Shown one piece after another: positions 1 through 6,706 of a stretch of 64,000 nucleotides of DNA (position 1 is the first letter of the stretch; every line of letters starts with the position of its first letter). The position numbers and the translations under genes were made by a program. This DNA is from Polyangiaceae bacterium (lineage in GTDB: Bacteria; Myxococcota_A; Polyangia; Polyangiales; Polyangiaceae): positions 1-64,000 of the forward strand of contig JADLEQ010000080.1 of NCBI GenBank assembly GCA_020846005.1. Reading direction: 5' to 3'. The notes beneath the pieces are model-generated. The model was not told the DNA's origin. It ran no database searches and saw only the letters and a list, made by a program, of their open reading frames with translations.

Positions 1-1
1 C

Positions 2-622
2 GACGCCCGCCCCGTCCAAAAGCCTCGACATCAACGCCCGGATCTGCCGACGCGCACCCCCGCGATGGACCTCGTGGAGCCGGTCACGCGCACGCTCGAT
101 CACGAGCAACGAGAAGGCGCGCTAACAGCAGACGAGGTCGGGAAGCTGAAGGAGGAGAGCATCGACCGGGAGTTCCTTCGCTCCGAGGCGTTCAGCGACC
201 TCATCGACGACGTGCTCGTCCGAGCGTCACGGACTCGGAGCGCCGAGAAGAAGGGCCGCCTGCGGAAGGTCTGTGTCGATGCCATCCAGGGGCGGTACGA
301 GCCCGACTTCACCGACTTGTTCCTCGGAATCCTCGACCAGATCACCGACCACGAGATGGCCGTGCTGAAAGGCTTCAGCAAGCTCGCTGAGGCGAGGGCG
401 AAGGGCGAGAAGCTGGAGGTTGGCGAGATCGAGTACCGCGACGGCCTTTGGGGGATGCAGGCGACCGAGGCGAAGCTCGTCGTGCAGGCTCTCGTTGCGA
501 AGGGGCTCCTCGTGGACACCACCTTCGGTCGGTGGGGGCCAGCCGAACCATTCAGGTTCGTCGAGCCGACCGATCTGGGCGTCCGGTTCCTCGTCTGGCT
601 TGGCAACCCGACAACGCCCTGA
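2..622 (+). CDS. hypothetical protein, possibly 5'-truncated by the window edge
   Basis: The frame is open from base 2, and the first ATG is at 65 (185 residues from there). No ribosome-binding site precedes that ATG, so the true start may lie outside the window. The product is soluble and mostly helical, rich in charged residues in its first half (EKKGRLRK), followed by a segment DLFLGILDQITDHEMAVLKG and a C-terminus that reads like a small winged-helix fold (AKLVVQALVAKGLLVDTT). I do not recognise a named family. It lies on the element side of the tRNA-Leu attachment-site candidate at 2367-2420, next to toxin-antitoxin genes, so an accessory role is likely but unproven. Confidence 0.55.
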   Translation, partial: DARPVQKPRHQRPDLPTRTPAMDLVEPVTRTLDHEQREGALTADEVGKLKEESIDREFLRSEAFSDLIDDVLVRASRTRSAEKKGRLRKVCVDAIQGRYEPDFTDLFLGILDQITDHEMAVLKGFSKLAEARAKGEKLEVGEIEYRDGLWGMQATEAKLVVQALVAKGLLVDTTFGRWGPAEPFRFVEPTDLGVRFLVWLGNPTTP

Positions 623-638
623 AGGTCTGCCGTGCCGG

Positions 639-947
639 CTACACGACGTGCCCCTGGGCGTAGTCGTCTAGCACGCCGTTCTCGTGGGCCTGGCGTAGAT
701 CGCGAAGGACTTCTTCAAGAACGCCCTGCATGGTCTTGAGCGTGCTGCCGTCGATCGGAGCTGCACCACGAATCTCCGCTCGCGGGTGGATCAGGTTGCG
801 GTGCTGCTCCGTGACACCCGGCAGGCCGTCACCCTCGCCGACCTCCGGTACGAGCCGTTCCCCGACGTGACCCACGCGATCCCCGAGCTGGCTCCTCCCG
901 TAGTCGGAGTCCGCCCGAGCGGCCTGCCGAAGCGAGGGCTTGACCTT
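639..947 (-). pseudogene. fragment with RNLIHPR motif
   Basis: A minus-strand frame open from 947 to a stop at 639; the only start candidate is GTG at 875. The translation contains EQHRNLIHPRAEIRG followed by a helical tail (VLEEVLRDLRQA). An RN[LF]IHP motif near the C-terminus is common in uncharacterised proteins of mobile regions. There is no good start, no ribosome-binding site and no convincing N-terminus, so I treat it as the surviving 3' end of a decayed gene. It could also be a chance open frame. No other gene is visible between 622 and 977. Confidence 0.3.
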
Positions 948-976
948 TCACCCAGCGGTGCGTGAATGCGGGGGCG

Positions 977-1270
977 ATGAGCAAGTCGTGCCGCATCTGT
1001 CGCGAGGCCGGGAGGCCGGATTCGGAGCTGACCTCGAAGGCGGAGACGTACCTCTACCGGGAGTCCGGCCTGCCCAACGTCGTGCTGGTGGGCGTCCTGG
1101 TTCGCAGGTGCCCGACCTGCGGCCACCACGAGTTTGTGCTCCCGAGGGTGACAGAGCTGCATCGGACAATCACCGACGCGATCTGCGCAAGCCAGGCCAT
1201 CATGAACGGAGCGGAGGTCAGGTTGTCGTGGACGCAAGACGGGTGGCGCTTGGGGGACGCGGCTGCGTGA
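977..1270 (+). CDS. YgiT/MqsA-type zinc-finger protein
   Basis: A 97-residue protein from the ATG at 977 (an in-frame GTG at 962 is less likely). It has two Cys pairs, C-R-I-C near the N-terminus and C-P-T-C around residue 45, and the sequence between them (YLYRESGLPNVVLVGV) and after them (FVLPRVTELHRTI) matches the zinc-binding N-terminal domain of MqsA/YgiT-type antitoxins. The helix-turn-helix half of full MqsA proteins is absent, so this is a finger-only member. No toxin partner is adjacent: the next genes are on the opposite strand and form another toxin-antitoxin family. It may be an orphan antitoxin or a remnant. Confidence 0.7.
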   Translation: MSKSCRICREAGRPDSELTSKAETYLYRESGLPNVVLVGVLVRRCPTCGHHEFVLPRVTELHRTITDAICASQAIMNGAEVRLSWTQDGWRLGDAAA

Positions 1271-1645
1271 CTACGTGGCAGGGGATGGCTCCTTCGTCAT
1301 GCTTCCGTCCTCGGCGACTCGCAGCACATGGTTCACGAGGTCGCCCACATCGGCGAGGTTCGTGACGATGCGCCTCAAGAGCGCGAGCTGCTCGTCTCGG
1401 GTGAGGTCGCCCTGCTCGATCAAGACGATGCCTGCGTGCAGCGCGCGGCTACTGGCGAGCGTCTCGAAGTCGCCGACGTTCTTCGTCACGAAGACGCGAT
1501 CCTCCAAGAACGCGCGTTCGAGAACCTCGGGATCGGTGGCGCCGAGGAGCCCCCGGTCACGGACATGGCAGACATCGAGGCCATCGTCACGAGCGAGGGC
1601 TTCGGCAACTCTCGGAGACAGGTTCTCATCGAGCAGGAGCTTCAC
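1271..1645 (-). CDS. DUF5615 PIN-like toxin
   Basis: A 124-residue protein beginning MKLLLDENLSPRVAEAL, the hallmark N-terminus of DUF5615 PIN-like proteins. The acidic residue of LLLDENL and the later VFVTKNVGDFETLA block correspond to the PIN-fold metal-binding acidic positions, so an RNase toxin activity is expected from the family. Its start lies 20 bases inside the upstream DUF433 gene (ending at 1626), the usual antitoxin-first arrangement, implying translational coupling. The length is normal and no damage is visible. Confidence 0.88.
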   Translation of the reverse strand: MKLLLDENLSPRVAEALARDDGLDVCHVRDRGLLGATDPEVLERAFLEDRVFVTKNVGDFETLASSRALHAGIVLIEQGDLTRDEQLALLRRIVTNLADVGDLVNHVLRVAEDGSMTKEPSPAT

Positions 1646-2165
1646 GCGGCCTGCCCATCTTGGGATACGCCTTGGCGTACGCCCTCGCGAACTCGAAGTC
1701 CTCGTCGCCGAGGTGCGGGTAGTCCTCCCTCACCTCGCGCGCGGGAACGCCACGGCGCAGGAGGCCGCCGACGTGGCGGACGGCGGTGCGGGTCTTCGGG
1801 AAGACCGGCTCGCCACCGAGGATCTTCGGATCCTCGACCAGCTTTGCCTTCCACCGCTCGAACCGTTCGAGCTTCGCCTCCATCTCGGCGGCGACATCGC
1901 CGACCTTCAGCTCCGTCACGGGGCCGAGGGAGATGGTTCTCGGCGTGGGCCTCCTCCTCATGGCAGCCTCGACGAGCCCGTGGAGCTTCTTGCGATCGTC
2001 CACGCCGACCTGGAGGCCCAGCAGGGCGACGAGCCGGAAGTACACGAGGTCGCCAATCGTGAAGCGCGGCCCCTCGAACAGGCCGTGCTCCACGTCCTTG
2101 CGAACTTTGCCCTCGTCGAGATCCACGAGGGCGGCGACTTCGAGGGCGGAGAGCGCGACGGCCAT
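1626..2165 (-). CDS. DUF433 antitoxin (VapB45-like)
   Basis: A 179-residue protein. The C-terminal region (about residues 110-165) is a DUF433 domain: LGGEPVFPKTRTAVRHVGGL and then the REDYPHLGDEDFEFA block. The N-terminal part (SALEVAALVDLDEGKVRKDV, then FTIGDLVYFRLVALLGL) resembles the MerR-like DNA-binding segment of VapB45-type antitoxins. It overlaps the DUF5615 toxin gene by 20 bases. A TTGACG-N17-TAAAGT promoter and a near-palindrome covering the -10 box, transcription start and Shine-Dalgarno (AGGAAG) lie immediately upstream, which suggests autoregulation by the complex. Confidence 0.88.
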   Translation of the reverse strand: MAVALSALEVAALVDLDEGKVRKDVEHGLFEGPRFTIGDLVYFRLVALLGLQVGVDDRKKLHGLVEAAMRRRPTPRTISLGPVTELKVGDVAAEMEAKLERFERWKAKLVEDPKILGGEPVFPKTRTAVRHVGGLLRRGVPAREVREDYPHLGDEDFEFARAYAKAYPKMGRPREAPAR

Positions 2166-2166
2166 G

Positions 2167-2194
2167 AAAGTGCTTCCTGTACAGGAACTACTTT
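2167..2194. promoter_or_regulatory. probable operator of the DUF433/DUF5615 operon
   Basis: A 28-bp inverted repeat with 12 of 14 positions per arm matching. Its perfect core is TTCCTGTACAGGAA (2174-2187) and its outer arms are AAAGT and ACTTT. It ends two bases before the antitoxin ATG and overlaps the -10 hexamer, so a bound repressor would block both transcription initiation and the ribosome-binding site. The antitoxin, probably with the toxin, is the obvious ligand. Confidence 0.75.
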
Positions 2195-2218
2195 ATGCTC
2201 GGACGCACGCTGCGTCAA
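2190..2218 (-). promoter_or_regulatory. sigma70-type promoter of the toxin-antitoxin operon
   Basis: On the minus strand, TTGACG (2213-2218) is separated by 17 bases from TAAAGT (2190-2195). The spacing is ideal and both hexamers are close to consensus, which stands out in this GC-rich DNA. Transcription should start around 2183, inside the inverted repeat. Confidence 0.7.
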
Positions 2219-2366
2219 GCTGCGCGGCTGCCGACGGCATCGGGCGCCCGTTGTCCCCAGCGTCGTCCCCGCCCGCGTGGTGCCCATCCGCCGCGAACGG
2301 TCGCCTTCCAAGTGCTCGAAATCAGCCGATCGCGACGGCTCGCCTCTGGTCGAGACGAGCGAGAAC

Positions 2367-2420
2367 GGCTTGAGGTGCTAGCGGGGTAACTCCCATGGGG
2401 GTTCGAGTCCCCCCTTCGCA
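2367..2420 (+). tRNA. 3' half of tRNA-Leu(GAG); probable attachment-site remnant
   Basis: From the anticodon loop onward the sequence is a good tRNA-Leu: loop TTGAGGT (anticodon GAG), 3' anticodon stem GCTAG, a long variable-arm hairpin (GGGGTAACTCCC), T-arm GGGGGTTCGAGTCCCCC, acceptor 3' strand CTTCGC and discriminator A. CCA is not encoded. The 5' half does not fit: no clean D-arm, and the expected CTAGC 5' anticodon stem is replaced by ACGGC. A degenerate GCGACGG at 2332-2338 could be a decayed acceptor strand. A homology block running from the anticodon loop to the 3' end is the usual duplicated core left by tRNA-targeting tyrosine integrases, with the element on the 5' side, here bases 1-2366. 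Confidence 0.65.
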
Positions 2421-2734
2421 CTAGAAGAACACCAAGCCCTGGCGCCTGGCGGCACCTCGTAGCGGGGGCCGCCGCGGCGCCGCCGGGGACGACGCGAGGA
2501 AGACGGGGCGATGCGGCTGAGGCCTTGGCTCGTCGTCGGAGACGTTCGATGCCGCGCTCGCGGGCGAGCGGTGCGAGCGCCTCGCGGCCGAGGTCCGGGG
2601 AGAGCGCCCGTCGGGCGCGTGAGCGGGCCGTGGCGACCCTGCGGCATCGCGGCGCCCGCCGTCGCGGTCCCGCCGTTGCCGTGGAGGAGCGCTGGCCCCG
2701 AGCGGCGCGCCGGGGCCGTCGTCCCCGACCGGCC
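2421..2734. other. gap without recognisable gene
   Basis: Between the tRNA-Leu fragment and the decayed lipoprotein gene I see no credible coding sequence. Open frames exist on both strands but have the Arg/Pro/Ala-rich composition typical of shadow frames in GC-rich DNA. It may hold the eroded downstream half of the pseudogene at 2735-3790, whose family normally continues well past the point where this copy stops. Confidence 0.5.
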
Positions 2735-3790
2735 TCACCCTCGCGATGCCGTACCCCCAGACCCCTGGACCGCCAGCACGAGCGCGTAGCCGCTCGCCGG
2801 CATGGGCGTCGTCGGCAGGCCGATCGTCACGGGCACCGCCTCGACGCGCTGCACCACCAGCGCGCCCGGCGCGCCTCGCTCGACGCCCCCCTCGGTGGAG
2901 AGTGGTGGAGTCCCGTTCTGGAGCTGCGGGGAGCGGACGGTCGCCAGGAGGATGCACAGCTCGGGCACCTCGGGGTCGGCGTGCTCCCGGAGGTCTTCCA
3001 AGCTGAGGGCGTGCCGGTCGCGGACGGCCTCGGACAGCTCGAAGGGCTCGGCGACCGCGTCCCCCGTCGTGGACACCGGCGCCACCGCGACCGACGCCAG
3101 GTCGACGCCCAGCTCCGCGAGCGGCCCGCGAGCGGCCCGCGAGCGGCGGCCGCCGCCTGCTCGCCGTCGCGAGGCGCGCCGGTGAGGAGCCGCCTCATGC
3201 GGCGCGACCGCACCGCCGGCGCGCCGCTCGCGTCCTGGAGCGGGGTCCGCGCCACCACGGCGTACGTCGTCCGCGGCCGGAGCACGAACCCAGGCGATGT
3301 CGCCACGGACAAGAGCCCCGCGGGCGTTCACGCAACCGGCGCGGCCTTCTCGCTCACGACCGGGAGCAGACGCCCGCGCTCCGCGGACTCGGGATCGACG
3401 TCGGCCAGCGGGAGCTCCGCGGCGGCGCCGGCCTCGACGACCTCACCTTCGGTGTGCGGCGCCAGCGCGCCGCTGAACCGGAGGTGCGCGACGGGGAGGA
3501 CCGGGGAGCCGCGCGCGTCCGCCGCGCCGCGGACCAGGCGCTCGACGATCCCAGTCACCCGCGGGTTCGGGACGGCGTCGACCCGCGGGCGCTCGTCGGA
3601 GTCCGGGCGCAGATCGCTCGGGTACGGGCAGCCGAAGAGGCGTCCGTCGCCGGCCGGCTCCGCCTCGAGTTCGAACACGAAGGACGTGCCGTCCGGCTCG
3701 AGCTCCGGGCCGGCCCCGCCTCCTCCATCTCCCCTCTCGCCCCCGCAGGACCAGAGTCAGAGGCTGACCACGAGGTGTCCGGGCAGGCGT
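2735..3790 (-). pseudogene. decayed lipoprotein with hydrolase-type N-terminal region
   Basis: Three minus-strand frames join into one familiar myxobacterial lipoprotein. Segment one (about 3750-3328) runs from a lipobox-like LWSCGGE through FGCPYPSDLRPDSDERPRVD and VAHLRFSGAL. Segment two (3312 to about 3190), in another frame, has PGFVLRPRTTYAVVARTPLQ. Segment three (about 3150-2735), in a third frame, has LCILLATVRS, NGTPPLSTEGG and PMPASGYALVLAVQGSGG. Related proteins continue from the equivalent of the last motif (…HGTGGS) into an alpha/beta-hydrolase part, so this copy is also cut short. A TGA at 3757-3759 interrupts the signal peptide, probably a mutated TGG. Several independent lesions make a sequencing error unlikely. 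Confidence 0.65.
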
Positions 3791-4045
3791 GTCCAGCGGA
3801 GCCAGGCGCGCGCTCTGGCCCCGGCAGGGTCCCGCGCGGCGCCGGCGGTCCGCCCCGCCGGTCCGAGTTGGCACAGTGCGGCGCCGCGATCGCGTCGCCG
3901 CGCGGGCCGCCGACGAAATGCGCTGCCGATCCCAGCCCCGGAGCGCTCCGCCGCCCGCTGGCGCGGGACTTGCTACGGTTGGCCTGCTGCCCCGCTCGCC
4001 CGCTGACCCGTTGGCCCGATGCCCTTCCCCTTCCGAGGAGTCCCC

Positions 4046-4939
4046 ATGTCGCACCTCCGCACCCTGGTCCCGTCCGCGCTCCTGACGATGATCGTGCTGG
4101 CCGGAGGCGCCGCCGCGGCGGCCGAGGGCGAGTGCGCCTCGGACGCCGACTGCGGCGCCGGGTGGCACTGCGAGAAGAGCTGGAGCGCGCCCGGCTGCGA
4201 GCCGGGGGGCGAGTGCGGTGGAGAGCCCGTAGAGTCCGAGACGGGCTCGTGCGTCCGCGATCCGATCGCGTGCGCGACGGACGCCGATTGCCCCGAGTAC
4301 CTCCGCTGCCTCGAGTCGGGCGACTCCGCCTGCTCGGCGGCGCCGGGCGAGGAGCCCGTCTGCGAGGCGCCGGATCCGAGCGAGAAGCAGTGCGGGTGGG
4401 CGCCGATCGACTGCTCGACGGACTCCGACTGCCCCGCGAACTTCCTCTGCGCCGCGCACGAGCTCTGCAGCGGCGGCTGCCCGGTCGATCCGAGCGGCGG
4501 AGGGACCTGCTCGTCGGGATGCGAGCAGGTCCGGGCGTGCGAGCCGCGCGAGCTGGCGTGCGCAACGTCCGCCGACTGCCCCGGCGACTGGGAGTGCGTC
4601 GTCGTGGAGGCGACCGACTGCACCGCGCCGGCGCCGCCCCCGGGTGGCGGCGCCACGCCGGGAGGCGCCGGCGCGAGTGAGCCCGCGGAGGAGTGCACGC
4701 CGACGGAGCGACGTGCGTGTCTGCCCCCCTACCTGGGCGGGTATGGCTACGGCGGCGCGGTGGAGTCGGGCGGTGACTCGGGCGGGAACCTGGGCACGCC
4801 GCGCGCGTCCAGCGACGGCGGGGACGCGAGCGACGACGGCTCCTGCTCCATGACCAGCGCGCCGCGGTCCGGGTCGCGCGCGTGGGCGCTGCTCGCCGTG
4901 GCGGGCCTCGCCGCCCTCGGGCGGAGGCGCAGGCCGTGA
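4046..4939 (+). CDS. secreted Cys-rich protein with MYXO-CTERM-like tail
   Basis: A 297-residue protein. I chose ATG 4046 because GAGGAG (4034-4039) precedes it; an in-frame ATG at 4019 lacks one. It has a signal peptide (LLTMIVLAGGAAAAAEG), then four blocks of the form C-x-SDADC-x-x-x-x-x-C, each with several Cys. The C-terminus is a Ser/Gly stretch followed by GSCSMTSAP, a hydrophobic segment AWALLAVAGLAALG and RRRRP. The Cys, transmembrane segment and Arg cluster fit the MYXO-CTERM sorting signal, expected to be cut by a myxosortase with the Cys held at the cell surface. It is first of a three-gene operon; the next gene starts at an overlapping GTGA. Confidence 0.8.
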   Translation: MSHLRTLVPSALLTMIVLAGGAAAAAEGECASDADCGAGWHCEKSWSAPGCEPGGECGGEPVESETGSCVRDPIACATDADCPEYLRCLESGDSACSAAPGEEPVCEAPDPSEKQCGWAPIDCSTDSDCPANFLCAAHELCSGGCPVDPSGGGTCSSGCEQVRACEPRELACATSADCPGDWECVVVEATDCTAPAPPPGGGATPGGAGASEPAEECTPTERRACLPPYLGGYGYGGAVESGGDSGGNLGTPRASSDGGDASDDGSCSMTSAPRSGSRAWALLAVAGLAALGRRRRP

Positions 4940-5613
4940 TCCCCGCGCGTCGACTCCTCGCCGTCGGCGCGGCGGTGGCGGCGCTCGCCGCCGCGTGTGG
5001 CGGCGACACCTCCGGCGGCGAGGGGCTGGGCAGCGGCGGCGCCGCCTCGGACGGCGGCGGCGGCGCCTCGGGCTCGGGCGGCTCGGGGGGTGGCGCCGCG
5101 GTGGGCGGCGCCGGCGCGTCGGGATCGGGTGGCTCGGGGGGCGGCGGGGGGTTCGGCGCCTGCACGCTGCCAGCCGACTGCACGATCGTGCCCACGTCGT
5201 GCTGCGGCTCGTGCGGCGCCGCGACGCGCGGCGACGCCACCGCGATCGCGAAGGCGTCGTACTCCGCGTGGATGTCCGAGCACTGCGCGGCCGTGGATTG
5301 CCCGGCGTGCGACCGCCCGTCGGACCCAACGCTGTTCGCGGACTGTGTCGCGGGCTCGTGCGCGATCGTCGACCTGCTCGAGCACCCGTCGACGGCCTGC
5401 GCGGTCGACTCCGACTGCCGCCTGCGAACGACGGAGTGCTGCGAGTGCGGCGGCAGCGTCGACCGAGCGCACCTGGTCGCCGTATCGAGCGATGGCTCGT
5501 TCGGCACGCTCGCCTGCGGAGCTCCTCAGGCGTGCGACGACTGCGCGCCCACGCTGCCAGCGGGGGTCCGCGCGCGGTGCGTGACCGGTCACTGCGAGGC
5601 CGAGTGGCCCTGA
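4936..5613 (+). CDS. lipoprotein with a duplicated Cys-rich domain
   Basis: A 225-residue lipoprotein starting at a GTG that overlaps the previous stop (GTGA, 4936-4939). The signal peptide ends in the lipobox LAAACGG, followed by a Gly/Ser/Ala linker to about residue 75. Two homologous Cys-rich domains follow: each has a C…DC start, a double-Cys (TSCCGSCG; TECCECGG), a middle CPAC or CDDC, and ends with DCVAGSC or RCVTGHC. No named family is recognised. Location should be the outer membrane. Expression is probably coupled to both neighbours, since the next gene starts inside its last codons. Confidence 0.75.
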   Translation: MIPARRLLAVGAAVAALAAACGGDTSGGEGLGSGGAASDGGGGASGSGGSGGGAAVGGAGASGSGGSGGGGGFGACTLPADCTIVPTSCCGSCGAATRGDATAIAKASYSAWMSEHCAAVDCPACDRPSDPTLFADCVAGSCAIVDLLEHPSTACAVDSDCRLRTTECCECGGSVDRAHLVAVSSDGSFGTLACGAPQACDDCAPTLPAGVRARCVTGHCEAEWP

Positions 5614-6479
5614 GCGCGCCGGCCGCGCGCGTCGCTGCGCTCGGGTGGGCGACGCTCGCGGTCGGCTGCGGCGGAGACGACGGGGCCTCGCCAGCCGCCA
5701 GCGCGAGCCAGGCGCGCTGCACGGTCACGGCGACCGCGGGCGGATCCACGCGCGTGCTCGAGCTGGAGGAGGCTCCGGCCGCCGCTTCGCTCGTGGTCAC
5801 CTACCGGGGCGGCCGGATCGAGTACCGCTTCGACGCCGAGCGCCGCCTCATGCGCGAGGCGCGGGAGGACGAGCGCGGTCCGGTGATGACGTGGGACCGC
5901 ACGTTCGCCCACGACGCCCAGGGCAACCTGGTCGAGCGGACGGGCGAGGCGAGCTTCCCGGCACGACTGGAGAACGAGTACGACGAGGGAGGCCGCCTGC
6001 GCCGCGTGCGGTGGGTGGCCGGAGTCCTCGCGGGGCAGGCGTGGTCGTACACGTACGACGCCGAGGGGCGCGTGACGACGGTGGACTACGCCGTTGGCGA
6101 CGCGATCGTGCGCTCGGCGAGCGTGGAGTACGGCGACGGCACGGTCGGGTGGCGAGATGGCGACTACGCTTACCTCGCCGCGTACGACGCCGCGGGCCGG
6201 CTCGCGCAGGTCACGCGCGACGGCGCGTACCAGAGCCCGGCGGACGGCACCCCGGACGTGCTCCAGGTGTGGGAGCGCGACGCTGGCGGCGCGGTCGTGC
6301 GCTTCACGCAGGACGGCGTCGACTCCTTCGAGCAGACGGGTGTCGACGGCGTCCCCGAAATCGAGATCCAGTACGCCGCGTGCGCGGAAGCTGGCGGGCG
6401 CCACGCGTGGATCTTCGGTGAGGCGTCACCCCCCACCGGCTCGAACCCGGCGGTCCCGGCGCTGCCCGCGATCGACTGA
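5604..6479 (+). CDS. YD-repeat (Rhs-like) lipoprotein
   Basis: A 291-residue protein; the GTG at 5604 overlaps the previous gene by 10 bases. The signal peptide ([18 protein letters not shown]) carries a lipobox ending in Cys-Gly-Gly. The body has Rhs/YD-like motifs: [40 protein letters not shown] and [14 protein letters not shown]. Such repeats form beta-rich shells or blades and bind carbohydrate in larger Rhs proteins. This one is short and has no toxin tip or RHS core box, so it is a surface lipoprotein rather than a polymorphic toxin. Same operon as the two preceding secreted proteins. Confidence 0.75.
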   Translation: MALSAPAARVAALGWATLAVGCGGDDGASPAASASQARCTVTATAGGSTRVLELEEAPAAASLVVTYRGGRIEYRFDAERRLMREAREDERGPVMTWDRTFAHDAQGNLVERTGEASFPARLENEYDEGGRLRRVRWVAGVLAGQAWSYTYDAEGRVTTVDYAVGDAIVRSASVEYGDGTVGWRDGDYAYLAAYDAAGRLAQVTRDGAYQSPADGTPDVLQVWERDAGGAVVRFTQDGVDSFEQTGVDGVPEIEIQYAACAEAGGRHAWIFGEASPPTGSNPAVPALPAID

Positions 6480-6706
6480 GCGGCCGAGCCAGGATCTCGG
6501 CGCCACCCGCCTCGGCTCGTCGGGACGCGGGCGCGCCGGGACGCGCCCAAGGCGGTTCGGCGCGCGGCTGCGCAATCCCTGCGCCCTGCGGCGACGACGG
6601 CGCAGCCGTGGGCGCGCCCCCCCCCCCGGGGGAGCCCAACCCGGCCACCGCGCGGCTGGCACGTCCCGTGCTCTGGGAGCGTGCCGCAGCCGCTCTCGGA
6701 GACTCC

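Noticed and set aside
2215-2421. Minus-strand frame starting RRGDSNPHGSYP
   Set aside because: This is the typical false translation of a tRNA T-arm and supports the tRNA-Leu call instead.
3757-3759. TGA in the lipoprotein pseudogene as a second selenocysteine codon
   Set aside because: It falls in a signal peptide, not a redox motif, and the gene has other frameshifts; a TGG to TGA change is simpler.
3870-3890. Sigma54-like promoter TGGCAC before the 4046 operon
   Set aside because: The -24 half fits but the -12 half (TTGC) is not present at the required spacing.
3443-5800. Long minus-strand open frame
   Set aside because: Antisense to three secreted-protein genes; composition is Arg/Pro-rich and motifs are absent.
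5604-6479. Rhs polymorphic toxin
   Set aside because: Only a few YD-like motifs, no RHS core box, no toxin domain, and a lipobox at the N-terminus.
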